A stretch of DNA of 64,000 bases from Sulfurovum riftiae. Lineage in GTDB: Bacteria; Campylobacterota; Campylobacteria; Campylobacterales; Sulfurovaceae. Positions 16,863 through 23,389 of the stretch are shown piece after piece. The number at the start of each line of letters is the position of its first letter. Within the stretch, counting starts at the first letter, position 1. The translations under genes were made by a program, and so were the position numbers. The notes beneath the pieces are model-generated. The model did no database searches. It saw nothing but the letters and a program-made list of their open reading frames with translations, and was not told the origin of the DNA. Location: contig NZ_LNKT01000067.1 of NCBI RefSeq assembly GCF_001595645.1, positions 1-64,000 of the forward strand, in the 5' to 3' direction.

Positions 16863-17180
16863 ATGAAAAACTTACACAGAAATATACATGAGGGCATACG
16901 CCTAACTGAGAAAGAGAAGGATACCTTAAAAAAATCCGTTCTCAGTATTGACCCCAATGCAAAAGTATACCTTTTTGGCTCTAGAACTGACAGAAGCAAA
17001 AGAGGCGGTGATATTGATCTTTTGATCATTTCTAAAGTGTTTACACGTAAAGATATCTCTCGTGTACGCTGGTATTTTTTTGAACGTTTTGGAGAGCAAA
17101 AGATGGATATTATCGTTGACGACGGTACACTTGCTACCCCCTTTGTCAAAATAATATTTCCAAAAGCGATCCTATTATGA
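16863..17180 (+). CDS. MntA-like nucleotidyltransferase antitoxin
   Basis: The 105-residue protein is a minimal nucleotidyltransferase with G-S-x9-D-x-D (GSRTDRSKRGGDID), the catalytic signature of MntA. In studied systems MntA transfers AMP to a Tyr of the HepT toxin and silences it. The next gene is a HEPN protein overlapping by four bases. I start it at 16863 because the only promoter-like box lies directly upstream; an in-frame ATG at 16818 would lie before that box. The C-terminal PFVKIIFPKAILL lacks other domains. Confidence 0.8.
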   Translation: MKNLHRNIHEGIRLTEKEKDTLKKSVLSIDPNAKVYLFGSRTDRSKRGGDIDLLIISKVFTRKDISRVRWYFFERFGEQKMDIIVDDGTLATPFVKIIFPKAILL

Positions 17181-17617
17181 GTATTGAGAACTTATTGGCA
17201 AACAATGTGTTGCTGGAGAAACAACTCTTTTGGTTAAAACACTCTTTTGAAGAGACAAGCAATATTGGTTTGAAACCTCACTATGAGATCAGTGAATTTG
17301 ACAGTTATGAAAACCTCTGTAGCCGTTTCAGCCGTATGATCGACTTTTTAGTACGAAAGATGTTCCGTTCCATAGATGCAGTAGAATTTGAAAATCAAGG
17401 TACTTTAATTGATACAGTCAATAACGCCCATAAGCGTGGTCTTTTTACCGATATCGAAACGATCAGAGAGATCAAAGACCTGCGTAACGACATAGCCCAT
17501 GAATACATTGACGATAATTTACAAGATCTTTTTGAAGACGTTATGCGGCTAACACCTCTTCTCATAACCATGGCAGAAGTAACACTACAGTATGTAAAAC
17601 GATATCAAACAAAGTAA
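17177..17617 (+). CDS. HepT-like HEPN ribonuclease toxin
   Basis: The 146-residue all-helical protein carries RNDIAHEY near residue 108, matching the HEPN active site R-x4-H-x-Y, in which R and H cleave RNA and the Tyr is the residue AMPylated by MntA. The start ATG overlaps the antitoxin stop as ATGA, which ties their translation. Together they form a type VII-like toxin-antitoxin pair. The target is probably tRNA or mRNA. The gene appears intact. Confidence 0.82.
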   Translation: MSIENLLANNVLLEKQLFWLKHSFEETSNIGLKPHYEISEFDSYENLCSRFSRMIDFLVRKMFRSIDAVEFENQGTLIDTVNNAHKRGLFTDIETIREIKDLRNDIAHEYIDDNLQDLFEDVMRLTPLLITMAEVTLQYVKRYQTK

Positions 17618-17627
17618 GGTGTCTGCC

Positions 17628-18260
17628 CTACTTCTTTTTCAATTCACCCTTCAAATACTCAATATTCATCTGTGCTCTTTGCAGTGCTTCATCATCTTTT
17701 TTAAGCTTCTTTTTACGAATATCAAGACATTTTTTGGCATATGCAAGAGATTTTTCATTGTCCTCAAGGTTGATGTAGACAGAAGCGATCGCTTCATAGG
17801 TATCGGCAAGTGCCAAACTCCCTTTACCTGAGCCGTTATTGTAGATCTCGGCAGCTTTTTCCATATAGAGTACGGCTGTTGGATGTTGCTTATGCATATA
17901 ATACTTGTTACCTGTATCAAAATAGAGTTTTGCCAATGCGGGGTCATCTTCTTTTTGAAGCTTCATCTCTACTTTTAAAGCACGTAAGGCATACTCTATA
18001 GACTCATCAAGTTTACCCATAGTAAAATATGCTTCTGAGATGGTTTTGTAATCATCTGCTACCTTTGGGTGAAACACCCCATACTGTTCATAATCTTGTG
18101 AAAGTGCTTTAGTGGCGTTGTCCAGTGCTGTTTTTGCCTTATATATCTTTTCATGATAGGCTTTTTCTGCAGCTATTTGTTCTGCTGTCTCCGGTTCTGC
18201 AAAAATAGATGATGTTCCCATCATCCATAGAATTGCTGCAGGTAAAATGATCTTTCTCAT
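17628..18260 (-). CDS. Exported tetratricopeptide-repeat protein
   Basis: I take the ATG at 18260, which has AAGGAAACCGAGT upstream and begins a signal peptide (MRKIILPAAILWMMGTSSIFA); the upstream extension of the frame runs through the neighbouring gene. The 210-residue product has four TPR-like helical pairs (for example AKLYFDTGNKYYMHKQHPTAV, DTYEAIASVYINLEDNEKSL). It would be a periplasmic protein-protein adaptor. Partner unknown; it is probably co-transcribed with the small membrane protein just upstream. Confidence 0.8.
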   Translation of the reverse strand: MRKIILPAAILWMMGTSSIFAEPETAEQIAAEKAYHEKIYKAKTALDNATKALSQDYEQYGVFHPKVADDYKTISEAYFTMGKLDESIEYALRALKVEMKLQKEDDPALAKLYFDTGNKYYMHKQHPTAVLYMEKAAEIYNNGSGKGSLALADTYEAIASVYINLEDNEKSLAYAKKCLDIRKKKLKKDDEALQRAQMNIEYLKGELKKK

Positions 18261-18315
18261 ACTCGGTTTCCTTTTTTTGTATCTTTTGAATGCAGGAGGT
18301 GTTTGAAGTATATCA

Positions 18316-18600
18316 CTAATTCGTCTGTTTTTCGGACACTGTGTCTTTTTTGGATGAAATGTATAGGACCATTCCCAGGATGAAGAGCACGATGAGTAAA
18401 AGACTAAGGTGCATGTCTGTGTTGAAACCGTACGATCTGTCACCGACATAACCGTCTACGGGTTGCATATATTTTTCCCCGTAAAGCCATTTTCCCAATG
18501 CATCAGAGAGCACAGATGTCATTCTCTCAAAGATCCAAAGCAGCAGTGTAGTCACAATAAGGATCTTGGCAAAGGCTTTTTGTAGTTTTTTCTGTTTCAT
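18316..18600 (-). CDS. Small two-span membrane protein
   Basis: The 94-residue protein (ATG at 18600; a TTG six codons earlier is possible) has membrane helices at about 12-32 and 63-82 with a 30-residue loop MQPVDGYVGDRSYGFNTDMH between them. Neither start has a clear Shine-Dalgarno. No family is recognised. It lies 55 bases upstream of the TPR gene in the same direction. Confidence 0.6.
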   Translation of the reverse strand: MKQKKLQKAFAKILIVTTLLLWIFERMTSVLSDALGKWLYGEKYMQPVDGYVGDRSYGFNTDMHLSLLLIVLFILGMVLYISSKKDTVSEKQTN

Positions 18601-18668
18601 ATGATTATTTTGTGTCAAAAGTGGGATTAGGGCAAAAGAATTTCTCTTTTGCCAATAATGTTATATGC

Positions 18669-19070
18669 CTATCTGAAAAGCATACTGGTATAGTATGAGT
18701 CCACTCTTTCTTTCCATTTGTTGTTATAGCAAGCTCTTGCTGCCGAATCACAATAAACACCGTTACTCATTGTATAACTTCCTGTTTCCATATGATCTTT
18801 TTCAACATATCCCATCATTTTATCCTGTGCTGCCTGTCCAAGGTACTCTTTGGTATACCCCATGGAGATACCCGTACTGTCTGCACAGAAGCCTGCTTTT
18901 TTGTCACAAACTATTCCACGTTCAGGGAAATATACAGCACCGCCTCTTGGTGCATTCTGTTGCTGAGCATCTTTCATTCCCTTCTCTACCTGTGCCATTT
19001 CCGCATCGGTACATCCGCTGAGTCCGAAGATCATTGCTGTTGCTGCTATCATAAGTGCTGTTTTTTTCAT
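18669..19070 (-). CDS. YcgJ/Fels-1-like lipoprotein, paralogue 2
   Basis: The 133-residue protein begins with a lipoprotein signal ending LSGC, so it should be anchored to the membrane. After a short linker it has the four-Cys YcgJ-like domain: VYFPERGIVCDKKAGFCADS, GISMGYTKEYLGQAAQDKM, YTMSNGVYCDS, and a YYTSMLFR end. It is about 75% alike by eye to the domain of the gene at 19460. The group of three paralogues within 6 kb points to local duplication. Function unknown. Confidence 0.75.
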   Translation of the reverse strand: MKKTALMIAATAMIFGLSGCTDAEMAQVEKGMKDAQQQNAPRGGAVYFPERGIVCDKKAGFCADSTGISMGYTKEYLGQAAQDKMMGYVEKDHMETGSYTMSNGVYCDSAARACYNNKWKERVDSYYTSMLFR

Positions 19071-19084
19071 TTTTTATCCTTTAA

Positions 19085-19423
19085 TTAGTATCTGTATTTT
19101 CCGCTGTCACGGATCGCCTGGTCTCTGTTCGCATCTTCGATGGAACGCATCAACTGTTTCTCTTCGGACTTACACTCTTTGTAGCCGTCTTCCCAACCTT
19201 CTCTATACTTATGGTTGCTGTCGTAACGTCTGACATCTTTTTTGAACTGGTCGAACATGGAGCCCCCTGCTCTTTTTCCACTCTGACATCCGTCACCAAA
19301 ACCTTGAGAATAATCAGGTCCATACCCTTGAGCTCTCATGTTCTCTGCTGTACTGGCACAGCCTGTAAAACTGAGTCCAATTGCAACAGTAGCTGCAAAT
19401 GTAAGTAGTGTTTTTGCTTTCAT
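19085..19423 (-). CDS. Small lipoprotein with YxxGWEDGYKEC motif
   Basis: The 112-residue protein has a lipobox FTGC after MKAKTLLTFAATVAIGLS. The mature part contains GFGDGCQSGKRAGG and YREGWEDGYKEC, a pattern of small conserved lipoproteins without known function. It sits between two YcgJ-like genes in the same direction, with 14 and 36 base gaps, so all three are probably one transcript and one envelope function. Confidence 0.7.
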   Translation of the reverse strand: MKAKTLLTFAATVAIGLSFTGCASTAENMRAQGYGPDYSQGFGDGCQSGKRAGGSMFDQFKKDVRRYDSNHKYREGWEDGYKECKSEEKQLMRSIEDANRDQAIRDSGKYRY

Positions 19424-19459
19424 GTTTCTCCTTTCTTTTTTGGTTGCGTAGGATTATGC

Positions 19460-20101
19460 TTATCTGAAAAGCATATTCGTATAGTGTGAATCTACCTTCT
19501 CTTTCCATTTGTTGTTGTAGCACTTCTTCGCTTTCGAATCACAGTAGATACCGTTGCTCATCGTATAGCTGTCGAGTTCCATATGGTCTCTCTTGACATA
19601 TCCTATCATTTTGTCCTGCGCTGCCTGCCCGAGGTACTCTTTGGTATATCCCATAGAGATACCTGTACTGTCTGCACAGAAATCTGCTTTTTTGTCACAG
19701 ACAATACCATGTTCCGGAAAGTAGACGCTTCCACCTTGTACATGTTTTTTCTTTGGAGCATTCACCGGTACCCCTGCTTTGGCATCGCTGATGATATTCT
19801 TAAAGTTTACAATACGGTTCTCTGTCCACTTGTAAAGACAATCCGTGTTCGCACCGCATTCTTTGTTACGGTTCTTTATCCACATTTTTTGCAGACTCGG
19901 CAGATCATGCTGGTACTGCTTCGCTTTAAGGTAGAGTTTTCCCATATCACCATCTAGTTCATTAAGGTAACGGTCCGTGCAGATCGACTTCTCGATGGAG
20001 GTTGAAGCTTTGTGGCAGTTGAAGCTTGCTGCTGAAAGCTCTGTCGCTGCCATTGTCATGAATATTCCACCTGCCATCAAGCTCATGCTTATTCGTTTCA
20101 C
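19460..20101 (-). CDS. LprI/DUF1311-like domain fused to YcgJ-like domain
   Basis: The 213-residue exported protein (signal peptide at about 1-24, ending LSAASF) has two parts. Residues 28-100 have the DUF1311/LprI pattern: FNCHKASTSIEKSICTD, LNELDGDMGKLYLKAK, WIKNRNKEC and CLYKWTENRI, as in lysozyme-inhibitor LprI relatives. Residues 118-213 are a YcgJ-like four-Cys domain, VYFPEHGIVCDKKADFCADS to YYTNMLFR-like end (SHYTNMLFR). The fusion supports a role at the cell envelope, perhaps against lysozyme or in cell-wall stress. Confidence 0.75.
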   Translation of the reverse strand: MKRISMSLMAGGIFMTMAATELSAASFNCHKASTSIEKSICTDRYLNELDGDMGKLYLKAKQYQHDLPSLQKMWIKNRNKECGANTDCLYKWTENRIVNFKNIISDAKAGVPVNAPKKKHVQGGSVYFPEHGIVCDKKADFCADSTGISMGYTKEYLGQAAQDKMIGYVKRDHMELDSYTMSNGIYCDSKAKKCYNNKWKEKVDSHYTNMLFR

Positions 20102-20324
20102 GTGGTCCCCTTTTATTTCATTATTTCAATATGATTTGAATTATTAGAATATCAACAATAGAAGCAAAAGTAAATATCATTTTTTTATTTTTTTATTTTC
20201 AATATGATAAATATGTGTTTGAAAGAACTTGGCATTTCAACAAAAAGGAAATTTTCAAAATACCCTTTTTTCATTAGACTTTTATTGTTAGACTGTGTTT
20301 ATAGATAGAGTGAAAGGATATATC
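20102..20324. other. AT-rich spacer
   Basis: Very AT-rich DNA with long T and A runs separates the minus-strand secreted cluster from the next plus-strand genes. TTTCAATATGAT or close copies appear twice (about 20125 and 20198). Promoters for both directions probably lie here, but no clear consensus pair was found. Confidence 0.3.
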
Positions 20325-20453
20325 ATGAAAAAAATATTTCTATTATTGGTTGCTATTGTGACATTTGTGTTATCCGGAAGCGGTGAGATCAAAGATATTA
20401 ACGATGCATTGAAACACAAAAGTTCACACAGTGACGAAAGTGGAAGGTTATAG
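20325..20453 (+). CDS. 42-residue exported peptide
   Basis: An ATG with AAAGGATATATC upstream opens MKKIFLLLVAIVTFVLSGSG, a plausible signal or membrane segment, followed by a polar tail EIKDINDALKHKSSHSDES and GRL. It has no Cys in the lipobox position (SGSG), so it is not an obvious lipoprotein. The strong ribosome binding site supports expression. No family is recognised. Confidence 0.45.
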   Translation: MKKIFLLLVAIVTFVLSGSGEIKDINDALKHKSSHSDESGRL

Positions 20454-20482
20454 TGATCATTGATATGCATTAACCCTTATCG

Positions 20483-20499
20483 TGTTATAATCGATAACA
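20483..20499 (+). promoter_or_regulatory. Promoter/operator of the XRE regulator
   Basis: TGTTAT-AATCG-ATAACA is a 6-bp inverted repeat that overlaps a consensus TATAAT (20486-20491); TTATCG/CGATAA gives a second, overlapping symmetry. The position just before the XRE-type gene suggests autorepression. Confidence 0.45.
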
Positions 20500-20521
20500 A
20501 ACATAAATGGAGGGGGATCCA

Positions 20522-21421
20522 TTGAATCCGATTAGCCAGATACTGTATGCTTACAGGAAGTCCAATCATTTGACACAGCAGGACCTTGTCACGGAGCTTT
20601 CACAGTGTGCGAATGAACTTAAAGCACTCAACACGGTGACACTGAGCCGCTGGGAGACGGGGACGACGACTCCCAGTTTGCATAAAAAGAAACTCCTCCT
20701 GAATTTTCTGGCATCAAAAGGCTGCTTTAATGGTGGGGAGTGTCATGATATTGCAAGAGAGCAGTACGAGAAACTGCTTGAACCTTTAAGCACTGTCTTT
20801 ACCCGCAACTACCAGTACCTCATAGGCAACCTTCCTGAACGCCGTACAGGTGAGCACACTTTGTATGACCTCAAAAAGTTTCCTCAGAAAGAGGAGCATA
20901 TAGAGCATATCATCGACATTGAAGTGGCAACCAACTCTACAGGCTACTACACATTGAGTGCGCAGGATCTGCAGGCATGGTGCGAACATCCTTCTAGCTT
21001 TTGTGTCGTAGCCGAGCGAAAAAAACAGCATTTGGGACACTTTGTGATGGTGAAGATCAAAAACAGCGTTGCTGAAGAGATAGCCCACTACAGACGAAGT
21101 GAATTCTCTTTAAGCAAAGAGGATTTCTGCAATGTGGATGAACAGGGTACCTACTATGTGCATGCCCTTTACGGGCGAAACCCCAGGATCGCAGCCCTAC
21201 TCAATGTCGCTGCCTACCTGCACCTCTTCGACCATATAAAAACGGTCGATAATCTCATGATCTTCAGCAGCAGAACGGACGGTGTACTTCTCACCCAGGA
21301 TTACGGCATAGCAGAAGTGGCGCATGGTGTAGATGAAGAATATGAGTTCGAGTGGCACGGTATGCTCTCCCCGGTAGAGGATATTCTCTTTTCAGATACA
21401 ATCGTCAAGCTTATCTTTTAA
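20522..21421 (+). CDS. XRE-family DNA-binding protein with large C-terminal domain
   Basis: I start this at the TTG at 20522, eight bases after GGAGGGGG; an ATG five codons upstream overlaps that Shine-Dalgarno. The 299-residue product has an N-terminal Cro/C1 helix-turn-helix (SQILYAYRKSNHLTQQDLV ... LNTVTLSRWETGTTTPS). The remaining 230 residues are a soluble alpha/beta domain (for example FCVVAERKKQHLGHFVMVKI and LLNVAAYLHLF) that I cannot name; a GNAT-like fold is possible. It directly precedes the yhiN-like gene. Confidence 0.78.
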   Translation: MNPISQILYAYRKSNHLTQQDLVTELSQCANELKALNTVTLSRWETGTTTPSLHKKKLLLNFLASKGCFNGGECHDIAREQYEKLLEPLSTVFTRNYQYLIGNLPERRTGEHTLYDLKKFPQKEEHIEHIIDIEVATNSTGYYTLSAQDLQAWCEHPSSFCVVAERKKQHLGHFVMVKIKNSVAEEIAHYRRSEFSLSKEDFCNVDEQGTYYVHALYGRNPRIAALLNVAAYLHLFDHIKTVDNLMIFSSRTDGVLLTQDYGIAEVAHGVDEEYEFEWHGMLSPVEDILFSDTIVKLIF

Positions 21422-21430
21422 GTGAGCAGT

Positions 21431-22666
21431 ATGGCTAAGTACGATCTTATCGTCATCGGCTCCGGTGCGGCGGGGATGATGGCTGCTATTACAGCGGCAC
21501 GTAGTGACAAAAACGTACTTCTCCTTGAAAAACTTTCCAAGATAGGAGCCAAACTCAAAGCCACAGGCGGCGGGCGCTGTAACCTGACCAATACTCTGGA
21601 CAATGAGACTTTCATGAGTCGTTTCGGGCGTGACGGCCGATTTATGACCCCCGCTCTTGATGCGCTTGACCATAAGGCCCTCATGGCTTTCTTCAAAGAG
21701 ATCGGTGTAGAGAGCTATGCACCTGACGGTTACAGGGTTTTCCCTGTGACACACAGCTCTTCCACCATCATCGATGCCATGGAAGCGGAGATGGCATGTT
21801 TGGGCGTAGAGGTACGCTGTTCCCAAAAAGTTGTCTCTCTGCTACATGATGAAGAGCATATTCGAGGTATCGAGACAGAGACCGATACCTTTCATGCAGA
21901 CAATGTCGTCATTGCCACAGGCGGCAAAGGCTATCCGGTACTTGGTGCAGAGGGTGACGGGTATGCCTTGGCTGAATCAGTTGGGCATAAAGTAACAGAG
22001 GTCTACCCCGCCATGATGCCGCTCAAAACGAAAGAGAAATGGGTGGCAAACTGTACGGCTGATACCATTGCAAAGGTTGTCATGACCGTTGATATGAAAA
22101 AATATAAAAAATTGAAAGCCCAGGGAGATCTCATCTTTACCAAAAGCGGTATCAGGGGGCCTGTCGTGCTGGATTTTTCTAGAGAGATCACACCCCTTCT
22201 GAGCAAATATGACGAAGTACCTATACTGATGAACCTTACCAAAGGGATGAACGAAGAGCAGATAAGAAGCCATTTCAAAAAAGAGCTTGCCAAAGATCCG
22301 CACCGCAATACACTCGCACTGCTCACTACCCTGCTTCCGGAATCGGTAAGCCGTGAACTCTGTACACTTGCCGGCGCTGACCCTGAGCTGGGTTTTGGCA
22401 AACAGAATGGCCAGTCACGTGACAATCTTATAAAACTGCTTGCCTGGACACCGCTTACCGTAAACGGGCATGACGGCTTCAAAATGGCGATGATCACCCG
22501 CGGCGGTGTCTCGCTTAAAGAGATCGACCCCGGTACGATGCAGAGCCGGAAAATGGCAGGCGTGTACTTTTGCGGTGAAGTGATGAACCTTGACGGCCCC
22601 TGCGGCGGGTATAACTTGCAGTGGAGTTTTGCCAGCGGGTATCTGGCAGGGAAGCTGAAAGCTTAA
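21431..22666 (+). CDS. HI0933/YhiN-family FAD-dependent oxidoreductase
   Basis: The 411-residue protein has the dinucleotide-binding GSGAAGMMAAITAA at the N terminus, the family signature KLKATGGGRCNLTN, ATGGKGYPVLGAEGDG, and a C-terminal second FAD motif GVYFCGEVMNLDGPCGGYNLQ. These define the HI0933/YhiN flavoproteins, whose substrate is unknown. I prefer the ATG at 21431 since family members start just before KYDLIVIG; the GTG at 21422 is possible. Its end overlaps the convergent gene by four bases. Confidence 0.88.
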   Translation: MAKYDLIVIGSGAAGMMAAITAARSDKNVLLLEKLSKIGAKLKATGGGRCNLTNTLDNETFMSRFGRDGRFMTPALDALDHKALMAFFKEIGVESYAPDGYRVFPVTHSSSTIIDAMEAEMACLGVEVRCSQKVVSLLHDEEHIRGIETETDTFHADNVVIATGGKGYPVLGAEGDGYALAESVGHKVTEVYPAMMPLKTKEKWVANCTADTIAKVVMTVDMKKYKKLKAQGDLIFTKSGIRGPVVLDFSREITPLLSKYDEVPILMNLTKGMNEEQIRSHFKKELAKDPHRNTLALLTTLLPESVSRELCTLAGADPELGFGKQNGQSRDNLIKLLAWTPLTVNGHDGFKMAMITRGGVSLKEIDPGTMQSRKMAGVYFCGEVMNLDGPCGGYNLQWSFASGYLAGKLKA

Positions 22667-22926
22667 TTTTCTGTATTGAGCGTTTGTGCCTCCTGCCACT
22701 TCTCATCGGCAAGAAGACGGCAGGCCTTGAGGCTTTCCGGGTCGGCTTCTCCCGCTGTTTTAAAGCCTTTTTGATGCAGGCAGTCCCGCATCGTATCGGC
22801 TTTCAACTTCTGACCAATATGGCTCAGCTCTTTTTCCCTGAAATCATCCTTTTTGACAGAGAGGAACCATATGGTCCCCAGAACGATAATGGTGATGATC
22901 AGTAGAAATTTGTATTGTTTAGGCAT
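22663..22926 (-). CDS. Small single-span membrane protein
   Basis: The 87-residue protein has one N-terminal helix (FLLIITIIVLGTIWFLSV) and a soluble, charged domain with two Cys (MRDCLHQKGF, LKACRLL). The topology suggests an anchored periplasmic domain. It converges on and overlaps the yhiN-like gene by four bases. No family is recognised. Confidence 0.6.
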   Translation of the reverse strand: MPKQYKFLLIITIIVLGTIWFLSVKKDDFREKELSHIGQKLKADTMRDCLHQKGFKTAGEADPESLKACRLLADEKWQEAQTLNTEN

Positions 22927-23006
22927 GCTTGTATCCTGATAGATTTCATTAAAGAACTATAGCAAAGTTTTTTCCATTTCTCCATAAAAGAAGAGAACCA
23001 TATATT

Positions 23007-23030
23007 ATATATCAAGATATATTGATATAT
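23007..23030 (+). promoter_or_regulatory. ArsR operator
   Basis: ATATATCAA-gatata-TTGATATAT is a perfect 9-bp inverted repeat about 50 bases before arsR. ATCAA-N6-TTGAT is the usual core recognised by ArsR-family repressors. It should be released by arsenite or antimonite. Confidence 0.7.
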
Positions 23031-23078
23031 AAGCTTTTTTTCACTATACTTCGTCAAAATGAACAGAAAAGGCTGTAC

Positions 23079-23387
23079 ATGGAAGATTTTCTCAACACTG
23101 TCAGTGCCATCAATGATGAGACGCGTATCAGAATACTTCGTTTCATAGAAGTGAATGAAAAAGTATGCGTCTGTGACATAGAGAACTCTTTCGGGATGAT
23201 ACAGTCACGTGTTTCGCGCCACCTGAAGATACTCAAAGATGCGGGTTTCCTACGTGTCGAGCGTGAAGGAAGATGGGCCTACTACAGTATTCGCAGACCC
23301 ATCGATGCTTTCAGACAGACCATATTGGCAGAGATCGCCTGTCTTGAACTTGATATCCCTGCCCTTATGCATAACTGTAAAGGATGA
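23079..23387 (+). CDS. arsR: ArsR-family metalloregulatory repressor
   Basis: The 102-residue protein starts at the ATG at 23079, which has AAAGG upstream; the frame is open earlier but runs through the operator. It has the winged helix of ArsR (ARILRFIEVNEKVCVCDIENSF-like, then QSRVSRHLKILKDAGFLRVEREGRWAYYSI). The CVC within the alpha-3 region (VCVCDIE) is the classical As(III)/Sb(III) site, with a further C-terminal Cys pair region (ACLELDIPALMHNC). It controls the arsenic operon that follows. Confidence 0.9.
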   Translation: MEDFLNTVSAINDETRIRILRFIEVNEKVCVCDIENSFGMIQSRVSRHLKILKDAGFLRVEREGRWAYYSIRRPIDAFRQTILAEIACLELDIPALMHNCKG

Positions 23388-23389
23388 AC

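Noticed and set aside
18261-18449. Upstream extension of the TPR gene
   Set aside because: It would overlap the neighbouring membrane-protein gene and hide the signal peptide at 18260.
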